Assembly: GCF_000308855.1 (NCBI RefSeq)
Contig: NZ_BAGM01000056.1
Location: forward strand, 1 to 64,000
DNA from: Nocardia veterana NBRC 100344
GTDB lineage: Bacteria; Actinomycetota; Actinomycetes; Mycobacteriales; Mycobacteriaceae
Direction of reading: 5' to 3'
DNA length: 64,000 nucleotides
Position numbers and translations under genes: made by a program. Every line of letters begins with the position of its first letter. Position 1 is the first letter of the stretch. Shown here piece by piece: positions 1-8,339 of the stretch. The notes under the pieces are model-generated. The model saw nothing but the letters and a program-made list of their open reading frames with translations. It was not told the origin of the DNA and did no database searches.

Positions 1-432
1 GCCGCGATCGCGGTTCGATCCGGCTCACTACGAACTCGTCGTCCGGGCACTCGGTGTTAACGGGGGTAACGGTTGTACCGGCGGGGACCGGACCGGTCCG
101 GCGGCTCACGGAACGGTCGAGCCGTCCGAAATGTGTTGGCGCGCAATGTATTCGGTGGATGTGCGCGAAACGGTCGCGGCCGACGGACTCCGGTCGTTCG
201 AACGGTTGTCGCCCTGCCACATCTGCCGACGCCGGCCCGGAATGCGATCAAAGTCGTTGGTGCCCAAGAGTTCCGGCGCGGGCGTGCTTCGTGATGGGTT
301 GGTTCCCGGGGTAGATGAGCGAACCGGCGCGTGCGAGGCCGCCCGCCGACGGGGTATGGATGTGTGTGAGAGGGCCACGTCCGATTCCGAAGCCGGCGGT
401 CCCGGCTGGGGCAGCCGGAGCCGCCCATTTGG
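1..432. other. Left-edge region, no supported gene
   Basis: I cannot support a gene here. Every frame is either short or continues through the tRNA on the opposite strand with arginine-rich, low-quality translation. The first 60 bases of frame 1 end in TAA at 58-60 and could be the last codons of a gene lying mostly outside the window, but 19 residues are too few to tell. Confidence 0.4.
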
Positions 433-516
433 TGCCGAGTGTGGGACTCGAACCCACACGTCCGTGAGGACAACGGTTTTTGAGACCGTCGCGTCTGCCA
501 GTTCCGCCAACTCGGC
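433..516 (-). tRNA. tRNA-Leu (anticodon CAA)
   Basis: Read on the minus strand, the 84-base segment folds as a class II tRNA. The acceptor arm pairs GCCGAGT (510-516) with ACTCGGC (434-440), with discriminator A at 433. The anticodon loop is CTCAAAA with anticodon CAA, which reads the UUG leucine codon. A long variable arm follows, and the T loop contains GGTTCGAGTCC. The 3' CCA is not encoded. It stands alone, upstream of and divergent from pdtaR. Confidence 0.95.
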
Positions 517-712
517 GCACCGGGAGGAAATGATAGCCGGTGGGTGCCCAGGTTGCCGAATCGGTCCGGCACGGCCGGGTTCGCGCTGGGTAGATGGGTT
601 GTGTGCGAGGTTGAACGGTACGCTTTAGGACACTCGGGTGTGCGTGGCCGGTGACGGGGCGGGTCGGCTGCGCACATCGGGTGTCGGCATCGGAATATCG
701 AGGGGTCTGTCT

Positions 713-1339
713 ATGGGAACGAATGCAGGGGGCGCGGGCGCGAAGCAGGACGCGCCGGCTGCCGCGAAGCGTGTCGTGGTGGCCGAGGACGAGGCGCTCA
801 TCCGGATGGACCTTGTGGAGATGCTCTCCGAGGAGGGCTACCAGGTCGTCGGCGAGGCCGGTGACGGCCAGCAGGCGGTCGACCTGGCCGTGGAGTTGCG
901 GCCCGATCTGGTCATCATGGATGTGAAGATGCCGCGTCGCGACGGTATCGATGCTGCCGCCGAGATTGCGTCCAAACGTGTTGCGCCCGTGGTGATTTTA
1001 ACCGCCTTCAGTCAGCGGGACCTGGTGGAGCGGGCGCGCGACGCGGGCGCCATGGCCTATCTGGTGAAGCCGTTCACGAAATCGGATCTGGTGCCCGCGA
1101 TCGAATTGGCGGCCAGTCGTTTTCACGAGATCTCCGCGCTGGAACAGGAGGTCGCGACGCTGTCGGACCGGCTGGAGACGCGCAAGCTCGTGGAGCGGGC
1201 GAAGGGCGTGCTGATGCAGACCCAGGGCCTGACGGAACCCCAGGCGTTCAAGTGGATTCAGCGCACCGCGATGGATCGGCGCACCACGATGAAGGCGGTC
1301 GCCGAAGTGGTCCTGGAGAATCTCGCGCCGAAGTCCTGA
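713..1339 (+). CDS. pdtaR: ANTAR-domain response regulator PdtaR
   Basis: 208-residue cytoplasmic response regulator: an N-terminal receiver domain followed by a C-terminal ANTAR RNA-binding domain. The receiver has the acidic pair E25/D26, the likely phospho-acceptor D70 in the LVIMD strand, a conserved Thr in VVILTAF and Lys in YLVKPF. The ANTAR domain (about 140-200) starts with the ETRKLVERAKGVLM helix typical of the family. ANTAR proteins bind tandem hairpins in mRNA and act by antitermination or on translation. In mycobacteria PdtaR partners the kinase PdtaS, which is not in this window. I chose the ATG at 713, preceded by GAGGGG; this gives the usual family length (about 205), whereas the upstream in-frame GTG at 638 adds 25 non-conserved residues. 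Confidence 0.93.
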   Translation: MGTNAGGAGAKQDAPAAAKRVVVAEDEALIRMDLVEMLSEEGYQVVGEAGDGQQAVDLAVELRPDLVIMDVKMPRRDGIDAAAEIASKRVAPVVILTAFSQRDLVERARDAGAMAYLVKPFTKSDLVPAIELAASRFHEISALEQEVATLSDRLETRKLVERAKGVLMQTQGLTEPQAFKWIQRTAMDRRTTMKAVAEVVLENLAPKS

Positions 1340-1530
1340 CCGGTCGGCGCGCGGTTGCGGATGCGGGCCGGTGGCACGGCCGGTGGTCGCTGATCGAGGC
1401 GTGCCTGTGACCGGTGGCGTGAACGCGCCGGGCCGGGTCGTCGTGCCGGCGGAAACAGCGGAGGGTGGCCGCGCCCGCGTCCGACATGCGCCGGTCGCGC
1501 CCGGTGCCGGGGGATGTCGGTGCATATCCC

Positions 1531-1536
1531 TAGACT
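1531..1536 (+). promoter_or_regulatory. Leaderless-type -10 (TAGACT) of polA
   Basis: TAGACT lies seven bases before the GTG at 1544, so transcription would begin at or next to the start codon. No Shine-Dalgarno sequence is present. Confidence 0.55.
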
Positions 1537-1543
1537 CTGTGCC

Positions 1544-4324
1544 GTGACTCCAGCCTCCACCGATCAGCGTCAGGGCAGTGTGTCGTCCACCACCGCCGCA
1601 GCGGCAGCGCCGAAAGCCGGCAGTGCCGGTTCGGCCGCGCCCGGCGAGCGGCCCACGTTGTTGTTGCTGGACGGCCATTCCCTGGCCTACCGCGCGTTCT
1701 ACGCGCTTCCGGCGGAGAATTTCAAGACGGTCACCGGGCAGACCACGAATGCCGTCTACGGCTTCACGGCCATGCTGATCAATCTGCTTCGCGACGAGCG
1801 GCCCACGCATGTGGCGGCCGCGTTCGACGTCAGCCGTAAGACGTTCCGGGTCGAGGCGTATCCGGAGTACAAGGCCAACCGGATCACTACTCCGGACGAG
1901 TTCCGCGGGCAGGTGGAGATCACCCAGGAGGTGCTGGGCGCGCTCGGCATCCCGGTGATGGCGATCGAGGGATACGAGGCCGACGACATCATCGCGACGC
2001 TCGCGACTCAGGCTGTGCCGCAAGGGTTTCGGGTGCTGATCGTCACCGGCGACCGGGATTCGCTGCAATTGGTGAACCCCGATGTGACGGTGCTGTATCC
2101 GAAGAAGGGCGTTTCCGAGCTCACCCGGTTCACCCCGGCGGCGGTCGAGGAGAAATACGGCCTCACTCCCGCTCAGTACCCGGATTTCGCCGCGTTGCGG
2201 GGCGACCCGAGCGACAACCTGCCCGGTATCCCGGGGGTGGGTGAGAAGACGGCGACCAAGTGGATTCGTGAATTCGGTGATCTGGCCACTCTGGTGGAAC
2301 GGGTCGACGAGGTGCGCGGCAAGGTCGGCGACGCGCTGCGCGCGAATCTGTCGAATGTGGTGCTGAACCGCCAGCTCACCGAGATGGTCCGGGATGTTCC
2401 GCTGCCGTACACGCCGGAGCAGCTGGCCCAGCAGCCGTGGGATCGCGACAAGATCCACCGGCTGTTCGACGATCTCGAATTCCGGGTGCTGCGGGACCGG
2501 CTGTTCGAGACCCTGGCCCCGCCCGAGCCCGAGGCCGAGAGCGGTTTCGAGATCAGTGGCGGTCCGATCGCGCCCGGCGCCGCCGCGGACTGGCTGGCCG
2601 AACATGCGAAATCCGGTGCTCGCCATGGCGTTTCGATCGTCGGGACGACCACGCCGGTGCACGGTGACGTGAAGGCGATCGCGATCGCCGCCGCCGACGG
2701 CGAGGGTGGCTATTTCGATGTGGTCGCGCTGACGCCCGAGGACGAGTTGGCCCTGGGCCGCTGGCTCGCCGACGCCGACATCGCCAAGGCGGTGCACGAG
2801 GCCAAGGCGGCCGTGCACGCCCTGCGCGGGCGCGGCTGGCGGCTGGCCGGGCTGACCAGTGACACCGCGCTGGCGGCCTATCTGGTCCGGCCCGGCCAGC
2901 GCACCTTCAACCTCGACGATCTGTCGCTGCGCTATCTGTCGCGTGAGCTGCGAGTCGAGGCGGCCGAGGACGCCCAGCTCTCGTTGCTCGACGACGAGGA
3001 CCAGGTCGACACCGAACTCGCCCAGGCCGAGATCCTGCGGGCGCGGGCGGTGGCGGACCTCGCCGAAGCCTTCGACGCGGAATTGGATCGCATCGAGTCC
3101 CGGTCCCTGCTCACCGAGATGGAGCTGCCGCTGCTCGGCGTCCTGGCCGAGCTGGAACACGCCGGTATCGCGGTGGATACCGACCAACTCGAGCAACTCC
3201 AGCGCGAATTCGCGGATCGGGTGGCCGCCGCGGCGGACGCGGCCTACGAGGTGATCGGCAAACAGATCAACCTCGGTTCGCCGAAACAACTCCAGGTGGT
3301 GCTGTTCGACGAACTGGACATGCCCAAGACCAAGCGGACCAAGACGGGCTACACCACCGATGCCGACGCGCTCGAGTCGCTGTTCGAGAAGACCCAGCAT
3401 CCGTTCCTGGAGCACCTGCTCGCCCACCGCGACGCGACCCGGCTGAAGGTGACCGTCGACGGCCTGCTCAAGTCGGTGGCCGACGACGGTCGGATCCACA
3501 CCACCTTCAATCAGACCATCGCCGCGACCGGTCGGCTGTCCTCCACCGAACCGAACCTGCAGAACATTCCGATCCGCACCGACACCGGCCGCCGGATCCG
3601 GGACACGTTCGTGGTGGGGCCCGGTTACGAATCGTTGATGACCGCGGACTACAGCCAGATCGAGATGCGGATCATGGCCCATCTGTCCAAGGATGCGGGC
3701 CTGATCGAGGCGTTCAACTCGGGCGAGGACCTGCACAGCTTCGTCGCCTCGAAGGCCTTCGACATTCCGATCGCCGAGGTGCATCCGGAGATGCGCCGCC
3801 GCATCAAGGCGATGTCCTACGGTCTGGCCTACGGGCTGTCGGCCTACGGCCTGTCGCAGCAGCTGCGAATCAGTGCCGAGGAGGCCAAGGCCCAGATGGA
3901 GGTGTATTTCTCCCGGTTCGGGGCCATTCGCGACTATCTGCGGGATGCGGTGGACCAGGCCCGCAAGGTCGGCTACACCGAGACGCTCTTCGGGCGCCGG
4001 CGCTATCTGCCCGACCTGGATTCCAGTAACCGCCAGCGTCGTGAGGCCGCGGAGCGGATGGCGCTCAACGCGCCGATCCAGGGCACCGCCGCCGACATCA
4101 TCAAGGTCGCGATGATCAATATGCAGACCGCGATCGCCGAGGCCGGTCTGCGCTCACGCATGCTGCTGCAGATCCACGACGAACTGGTCTTCGAGGTGGC
4201 GGCCGGTGAGCGCGAAGCGCTGGAGTCGCTGGCCCGCCGGCAGATGTGCAACGCCATCGAACTGTCGGTGCCGCTCGAGGTGGTGGTGGGTGTCGGCCAC
4301 AGCTGGGATTCCGCGGCGCACTGA
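1544..4324 (+). CDS. polA: DNA polymerase I
   Basis: 926-residue family A DNA polymerase for Okazaki fragment processing and repair synthesis. An alanine-rich N-terminus is followed by an intact 5'-3' exonuclease (FEN) domain from about residue 40, beginning LLLLDGHSLAYRAFYALP. A middle domain at about 330-510 corresponds to the 3'-5' exonuclease fold, which family knowledge says is usually inactive in actinobacteria; I do not see the DxE signature. The C-terminal polymerase carries motif A (DYSQIEMRIMAHLS), motif B (RRRIKAMSYGLAYGLSAYGL) and motif C (QIHDELVFEV). The GTG at 1544 is preferred over the ATG at 1514 because TAGACT sits seven bases upstream of it. It follows pdtaR at a gap of about 200 bases. 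Confidence 0.96.
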   Translation: MTPASTDQRQGSVSSTTAAAAAPKAGSAGSAAPGERPTLLLLDGHSLAYRAFYALPAENFKTVTGQTTNAVYGFTAMLINLLRDERPTHVAAAFDVSRKTFRVEAYPEYKANRITTPDEFRGQVEITQEVLGALGIPVMAIEGYEADDIIATLATQAVPQGFRVLIVTGDRDSLQLVNPDVTVLYPKKGVSELTRFTPAAVEEKYGLTPAQYPDFAALRGDPSDNLPGIPGVGEKTATKWIREFGDLATLVERVDEVRGKVGDALRANLSNVVLNRQLTEMVRDVPLPYTPEQLAQQPWDRDKIHRLFDDLEFRVLRDRLFETLAPPEPEAESGFEISGGPIAPGAAADWLAEHAKSGARHGVSIVGTTTPVHGDVKAIAIAAADGEGGYFDVVALTPEDELALGRWLADADIAKAVHEAKAAVHALRGRGWRLAGLTSDTALAAYLVRPGQRTFNLDDLSLRYLSRELRVEAAEDAQLSLLDDEDQVDTELAQAEILRARAVADLAEAFDAELDRIESRSLLTEMELPLLGVLAELEHAGIAVDTDQLEQLQREFADRVAAAADAAYEVIGKQINLGSPKQLQVVLFDELDMPKTKRTKTGYTTDADALESLFEKTQHPFLEHLLAHRDATRLKVTVDGLLKSVADDGRIHTTFNQTIAATGRLSSTEPNLQNIPIRTDTGRRIRDTFVVGPGYESLMTADYSQIEMRIMAHLSKDAGLIEAFNSGEDLHSFVASKAFDIPIAEVHPEMRRRIKAMSYGLAYGLSAYGLSQQLRISAEEAKAQMEVYFSRFGAIRDYLRDAVDQARKVGYTETLFGRRRYLPDLDSSNRQRREAAERMALNAPIQGTAADIIKVAMINMQTAIAEAGLRSRMLLQIHDELVFEVAAGEREALESLARRQMCNAIELSVPLEVVVGVGHSWDSAAH

Positions 4325-4374
4325 CCACGGCCGGTCCGTCCCGTCGGTGCGGTGACCCGGCCCGACCGCGTGCG

Positions 4375-4380
4375 TAGGCT
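4375..4380 (+). promoter_or_regulatory. Leaderless-type -10 (TAGGCT)
   Basis: TAGGCT ends seven bases before the ATG at 4388 of the methyltransferase gene; no ribosome-binding site is present. Confidence 0.5.
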
Positions 4381-4387
4381 GGCGGCG

Positions 4388-5035
4388 ATGAGTGTGATCG
4401 ACTGGGACCACAACGCCTTCTACCACTCGACGCTGCTGCGGCGGCTTCCGGCCGGATGTGGGCCGGTGCTCGAAGTCGGTTGCGGGGCAGGAACATTGGC
4501 CGCGGCGCTGGCCGGGCGTGCGGAGCGGGTCGATGCGCTCGACCGCTCGCCGGAGATGATCGCGGCGGCGCGGCGGGTCGTGCCCGCCACGGTGACGTGC
4601 ACGGTGGCCGATGTGCTCGACCATCCGCTGCCCGAGGCCGCCTACGACGCGGTGGTCTCGCTCACCGCCCTGCACCACATGCCGCTGGATCTCGTCCTGC
4701 CGCGGTTGGCCCGGGCGCTGCGACCGGGCGGCGTGCTGGCGGCGATCGCGTTGCCTCGACCGGATCCGCTGCGCGAATGGCCGGTCGAAGTCGCCGCCGC
4801 GGCGGGGCATCGAATCTTCGGAGCGGCATTCGCGGTGCTGCGCGCGACCGGGCACCGATCGTGGTTCGCGCACGAACCGTCGCACGACGCGATGCCCGTC
4901 GTCCTCGATCCGCCGTTGACCACCCGTGAAGTGGCCCGCCGGGCGCAGGCCGTCCTGCCCGGCGCACGGGTGCGGCGGCTGGTGTTCTGGCGCTATCTAC
5001 TGGTCTGGCACAAGCCGGGAGTGGCCGGCAACTGA
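4388..5035 (+). CDS. Class I SAM-dependent methyltransferase
   Basis: 215-residue Rossmann-fold methyltransferase. Motif I is VLEVGCGAGTLA near residue 27, the acidic end of strand 2 is the D of VDALDRS, and the later motif is DAVVSLTALHHM. The tail is basic and rich in aromatic residues (RRLVFWRYLLVWHK). Substrate unknown; the small compact architecture suits a small-molecule methyltransferase. It starts 63 bases after polA on the same strand but has its own apparent leaderless promoter, so it is probably not co-translated with polA. The ATG at 4388 is chosen because the -10 hexamer fits it exactly. Confidence 0.8.
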   Translation: MSVIDWDHNAFYHSTLLRRLPAGCGPVLEVGCGAGTLAAALAGRAERVDALDRSPEMIAAARRVVPATVTCTVADVLDHPLPEAAYDAVVSLTALHHMPLDLVLPRLARALRPGGVLAAIALPRPDPLREWPVEVAAAAGHRIFGAAFAVLRATGHRSWFAHEPSHDAMPVVLDPPLTTREVARRAQAVLPGARVRRLVFWRYLLVWHKPGVAGN

Positions 5036-5292
5036 ACCCGCCGAGCGCATCCGGGCGCGCTCAGCGCCACCCGCCGTGGCCTGCGCCGATGCCTCCCGCG
5101 CCACGGCACGGATCGTTCGTGTGCCGTTCACGGAAAAATGTGACGAAGTTACTCGTGGGTTCCGCGGCGATATTGTTGCCATCGCCGAGTCGAATCCATA
5201 TTCTCGAAGCCGTGCCGAATCCCGCCGCAAGCCACAGCGCCGCGCGCAGTGTCGCCGATCGCGACCGCGTGGTGCTCCTGCCGCTTACCGCG

Positions 5293-5343
5293 ATGGTGGC
5301 TGCTGCGCGACTTCTCGTAGTACCTCGCCGTAGCGGGAGCTGA
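5293..5343 (+). promoter_or_regulatory. Candidate leucine/valine leader peptide
   Basis: A 16-codon ORF reads MVAAARLLVVPRRSGS and stops at TGA 5341-5343. The cluster of branched-chain codons (Leu-Leu-Val-Val) followed by paired arginines resembles, from memory, the leader peptide of corynebacterial ilvB. Its 3' half overlaps the left arm of a hairpin (5328-5337 with 5358-5367), and a gene for an orphan LeuA regulatory domain begins 97 bases after the stop. An upstream in-frame GTG near 5269 would lengthen the peptide and add Leu-Leu-Pro-Leu. No strong ribosome-binding site is seen. Confidence 0.5.
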
Positions 5344-5367
5344 TTCGGACCGGCCCCCTCGCTGCGG
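5328..5367 (+). terminator. Candidate attenuator hairpin before LeuA-domain gene
   Basis: CCGTAGCGGG (5328-5337) can pair with CCTCGCTGCGG-type sequence at 5358-5367 over ten consecutive pairs, including two G-U pairs. The left arm lies inside the last codons of the leader ORF, so ribosome position would decide whether it forms. A true U-run is lacking (TTGAAGATTGTTTG follows), as is common in high-GC actinobacteria. Confidence 0.4.
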
Positions 5368-5439
5368 CCGTTGAAGATTGTTTGCGCTGGTCCCCTCTGT
5401 CATCCGACCAACGACAAAGCTTCGGGAAGACCTAGTCCA

Positions 5440-5874
5440 ATGACGATCACGATCGATACACATGCCTTCATCGCGGCCGCGCCCAAGGGGCTGCGCGCCG
5501 AATCCGCCGACCTGACGCCCGCCGAATTCTACGAGCGCTACTGCGGCCACAACGGTCCGATCAAGCTCAGCGACTGGTCGCCGGTGGGCCGGGAGGCCAC
5601 CGCGACCTACACCGCGACCCTCGAAATGGCCGGTCACCTGCGGACCGTGGTGTCCGCGGGTAGCCCGGTCGCGGCGCTGACCTCCGCCCTCTACGACGAG
5701 GGTTATCCGCTCGAGATCCTGCAGTTCCATCAGCGCCGCACCGACGCCGGCACCGCCACCTTCGTCCAGTGCGAATGCAACGGGCGCCGCGGCTGGGGTG
5801 CGGCGATCGCCGGCGACGGACCGGAATCGACGGTGCGGGCCATGATCGCCGGCATCAACAAGCTCGGTAACTGA
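5440..5874 (+). CDS. Stand-alone LeuA-type allosteric (regulatory) domain protein
   Basis: 144 residues with no catalytic TIM barrel. The first third (LTPAEFYERYCGHNGPIKLSDW) matches the linker before the regulatory domain of 2-isopropylmalate synthase. The rest follows the LeuA_dimer pattern, with paired beta-alpha-beta units such as YTATLEMAGHLRTVVSAG and a closing segment of the GWGAAIAGDGPESTVRAMIAGINKL type. In LeuA and related synthases this domain binds leucine and mediates feedback inhibition. As a separate protein it could sense leucine or bind a synthase encoded elsewhere; that is inference. The ATG at 5440 is taken because upstream codons lack family similarity. It is convergent with trxA, with a strong terminator between them. 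Confidence 0.75.
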   Translation: MTITIDTHAFIAAAPKGLRAESADLTPAEFYERYCGHNGPIKLSDWSPVGREATATYTATLEMAGHLRTVVSAGSPVAALTSALYDEGYPLEILQFHQRRTDAGTATFVQCECNGRRGWGAAIAGDGPESTVRAMIAGINKLGN

Positions 5875-5899
5875 CACCCGCTGAGCGGCGAAAAACCAA

Positions 5900-5938
5900 G
5901 TGCCGCATCCTGTTTCGATTCGAAATCGGATGCGGCAC
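5900..5938. terminator. Bidirectional terminator between LeuA-domain gene and trxA
   Basis: GTGCCGCATCC (5900-5910) is perfectly complementary to GGATGCGGCAC (5928-5938). The loop contains a second small dyad (TTTCGA/TTCGAAA). It sits in the 87-base gap between two convergent genes. Confidence 0.8.
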
Positions 5939-5961
5939 CGGTGTGTCGGCAGCTTCGGTGA

Positions 5962-6333
5962 TCAGCCCTGCTGCTGCTCTTGCTCGGCGAGCTGCTTGCG
6001 CACCTCGTCCATATCGAGCGCCTTCACCTGGGAGACGAGATCTTCCAGGGCGGCCGGCGGCAGGGCGCCCGGCTGCGCGAACACCAGCACACCCTCGCGG
6101 AACGCCATGATCGTGGGGATGGAGCGGATGTTGGCGGCGGCCGCGAGGCTCTGCTCGGCCTCGGTGTCCACCTTGCCGTGGACGACGTCGGGATGCTGCT
6201 CCGAGGACGCCTCGAACGTGGGCGCGAACGCCTTGCAGGGCCCGCACCAATCGGCCCAGAAATCGACGAGCACGACGTCGTTTCCGGTCACGATCTCGTC
6301 GAAATTCTGCGCGGTCAGGGTCTGGGTGGCCAT
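5962..6333 (-). CDS. trxA: Thioredoxin
   Basis: 123-residue cytoplasmic thioredoxin, a general protein disulfide reductase. The redox-active site is Cys30-Gly-Pro-Cys33 inside VDFWADWCGPCK. The cis-proline loop is recognisable as IRSIPTIMAF, and the length is normal. The C-terminus extends slightly past the fold with a Glu/Gln-rich tail (LAEQEQQQG). The ATG at 6333 is preceded by GAGGAACC, a good ribosome-binding site. It lies downstream of the 2H phosphoesterase gene on the same strand with a gap of about 60 bases. Confidence 0.95.
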   Translation of the reverse strand: MATQTLTAQNFDEIVTGNDVVLVDFWADWCGPCKAFAPTFEASSEQHPDVVHGKVDTEAEQSLAAAANIRSIPTIMAFREGVLVFAQPGALPPAALEDLVSQVKALDMDEVRKQLAEQEQQQG

Positions 6334-6394
6334 GGGTTCCTCTCGTGTCGTTGTATGCGGTGCAACGCGGGCTGGTGCGGTTATCTTCCGCGGG

Positions 6395-6916
6395 TCAACC
6401 GTGGAGCCCGCCCCCCGGGGCGATCGGCCACTCGATCCGCCGATCACCGTCCCACCGCCGGATACCCACCACCGTAGCCGCAGAACCCCGGTCGGACGCC
6501 ACAGCGTCGACGGCGGTGGCCATCAGATCCGGCCGCAGCCGCCGAGCCAGCGTCACGTGCGGGGTCCACGCGCCGGGCCGCATGGTCGCCGGAACTCCCG
6601 GGCAGGCGTCGACCGCGGCGGCCACGTGGCGGTGCAATGCGAGCAGCTCGTCGGTGGGCACCACCATCCGCACCAGAATCGGATGCCGGGCGCCGAAGAT
6701 CAGCAGTCCACCCAGCCGGATCGGTAGCGGCCGAAACGGAAGGGCGCCGAGCGTGCGGTCCAGCCGCGGCCAGATTTCGCGGGCGACGGCGACGGTGATG
6801 TGCGGCCGGTGATCCGGTGTGGGACTGTGGATTCCGGCCGCGGCCAGCGACCGCCACTGCCGTCGGATCTCCGCCTCGGCCGCGTCGTCGAGCACCAATT
6901 CCACCGATTGCACCAT
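6395..6916 (-). CDS. 2'-5' RNA ligase / 2H phosphoesterase family protein
   Basis: 173 residues with the two HxT catalytic motifs of the 2H phosphoesterase superfamily: His39-Ile-Thr41 and His120-Val-Thr122. The duplicated core is clear, each half giving one histidine motif after a short strand. Family members hydrolyse or form 2'-5' phosphodiester or cyclic phosphate bonds in RNA; the physiological substrate of actinobacterial members is not established. The ATG at 6916 follows a TACATT hexamer at ten bases, so any leader would be very short. It is divergent from the dehydrogenase gene at 7094. Confidence 0.82.
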   Translation of the reverse strand: MVQSVELVLDDAAEAEIRRQWRSLAAAGIHSPTPDHRPHITVAVAREIWPRLDRTLGALPFRPLPIRLGGLLIFGARHPILVRMVVPTDELLALHRHVAAAVDACPGVPATMRPGAWTPHVTLARRLRPDLMATAVDAVASDRGSAATVVGIRRWDGDRRIEWPIAPGGGLHG

Positions 6917-7038
6917 GGTTCCCGTCAATGTACGCGCGCCGGCGAGCCCGGTTCGGGGATCGGTGGACACCGGGATCGCCCGGTCGCCGCGCCCGGGGGC
7001 CGGCGGGGCCGATGCGGGTGTGGTCGGGCGGCACCCAA

Positions 7039-7044
7039 TAGGGT
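7039..7044 (+). promoter_or_regulatory. Candidate -10 (TAGGGT) of the dehydrogenase gene
   Basis: TAGGGT lies 50 bases before the GTG at 7094, leaving a short leader that contains AAGGAG. Confidence 0.4.
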
Positions 7045-7093
7045 TGCCCGGGCGGACGGCCGGGACGGGGTGCGAACACAAGGAGTGGGTGCG

Positions 7094-8176
7094 GTGGAAA
7101 CGCGGCGGACGGTGCGACTCGGGCTGATCGAGGGCGACGGCATCGGCCCGGAAGTGGTGCGGGCGACTCGTTCGGTGGTGGACGAAGCGCTCGGGGCCGT
7201 CGGCGCGCCCGCGCCGGAGTGGGTCGAGTTGCCGATCGGGCATGCGGCGATCGCGGACTGCGGCGATCCGCTGCCGGAGACCACCCTCTCCGCGCTCGCC
7301 GAACTCGACGCCTGGGTTCTCGGCCCGCACGACAACGCGTCCTACGCCCCCCAGCACCGCACCGGAACCCCACCCGGCGGTGCGATCCGCAAGCGCTTCG
7401 GTCTGTACGCCAATATCCGACCGGCCCGGGCGTTTCCCGGGGTGCGGGCAGCGGCGCGGGATATCGACCTGGTGATCGTGCGGGAGAACAGCGAGGGCTT
7501 CTACGCCGACCGCAACATGTTCGCCGGGTCGGGTGAATTCCGTCCCACCCCCGATGTGGCGATGGCGGTCGCCGTGATCACCCGGGCCGCCTGTGCCCGC
7601 ATCGCCCATCAGGCCTGCGCCCTCGCGGCGGCTCGGCGCGGCCGGTTGACCATCGTGCACAAGGCGAATGTGCTGCCGATGACGATGGGTTTGTTCCGCG
7701 AGGTCTGCTTCGAGGTGGCGGCCGGATATGCGGGTGTCGAGGTCGACGACGAACATGTCGATGCCGCCGCGGCCCACTTGGTGCGGGCTCCCGGCGACTA
7801 CGACGTGCTGGTCACGGAGAACCTGTTCGGCGATATCCTCTCCGATCTCGCCGGTGAGCTGGCCGGTTCGCTCGGCCTGGCGGCGTCGCTGAACTGCTCG
7901 GCCGACCAGGCGATGGCCCAGGCCGTCCACGGCGCGGCCCCCGCCCTGGCCGGTCGCAACCGGGCGAATCCGGGAGCGCTGCAACTGTCGGCGGCGATGC
8001 TGTTGCGCTGGCTCGGCACCCGGGACGACGCGCCGGCGCTGAGCGAGGCCGCCGACCGCATCGAGCGGGCCGTGGCGGCCACCCTGGCCGCCGGTATCGC
8101 CACCGCCGACCTGGGCGGACTCGCCTCGACCAGCGAATTCACCGAGCAGGTGTGCGCCCGTGTGCATCGCCGCTGA
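7094..8176 (+). CDS. Isocitrate/isopropylmalate dehydrogenase family protein
   Basis: 360-residue beta-decarboxylating dehydrogenase. Visible family hallmarks are the opening LIEGDGIGPEVV, the substrate loop VRENSEGFYADRNMF, the catalytic-lysine segment HKANVLPMT and the metal-binding segment NLFGDILSDLAGELAGSLGLAAS. The spectrum (3-isopropylmalate, isocitrate, tartrate or homoisocitrate) cannot be fixed by eye. Nearby genes give no pathway, although the orphan LeuA domain 1.2 kb upstream makes leucine metabolism worth considering. The GTG at 7094 is preceded by AAGGAG at a distance of 12 bases; the in-frame start far upstream at 6800 overlaps the divergent gene and is rejected. Confidence 0.85.
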   Translation: METRRTVRLGLIEGDGIGPEVVRATRSVVDEALGAVGAPAPEWVELPIGHAAIADCGDPLPETTLSALAELDAWVLGPHDNASYAPQHRTGTPPGGAIRKRFGLYANIRPARAFPGVRAAARDIDLVIVRENSEGFYADRNMFAGSGEFRPTPDVAMAVAVITRAACARIAHQACALAAARRGRLTIVHKANVLPMTMGLFREVCFEVAAGYAGVEVDDEHVDAAAAHLVRAPGDYDVLVTENLFGDILSDLAGELAGSLGLAASLNCSADQAMAQAVHGAAPALAGRNRANPGALQLSAAMLLRWLGTRDDAPALSEAADRIERAVAATLAAGIATADLGGLASTSEFTEQVCARVHRR

Positions 8177-8213
8177 ATCGGCGTGTACCCGCGCCGCCCG
8201 GTGCCGGCGCCCG

Positions 8214-8241
8214 TTAACCTGCGCATTAACCTTCGGTAACC
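8214..8241 (+). promoter_or_regulatory. Phased TAACC repeats upstream of ABC importer
   Basis: TTAACC (8214-8219), TTAACC (8226-8231) and GTAACC (8236-8241) recur at 12 and 10 bases, about one helical turn. The spacing resembles GlnR-type nitrogen-control boxes. A TAGATT -10-like hexamer lies at 8268-8273. Confidence 0.4.
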
Positions 8242-8339
8242 GACCGGCGCATTCCGTGCCGATCACCTAGATTTCGAATGCTGGATTGCTACACGGCGGC
8301 CTGTCCGGTGACGACGGCTGCGCGAAGACGGAGGGCTGC

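Noticed and set aside
998-3784. A 928-codon open frame antisense to pdtaR and polA
   Set aside because: Its translation is rich in Arg, Gly and Gln with no domains, while both plus-strand genes are unambiguous. Long antisense frames are expected in high-GC genes with strong third-position bias.
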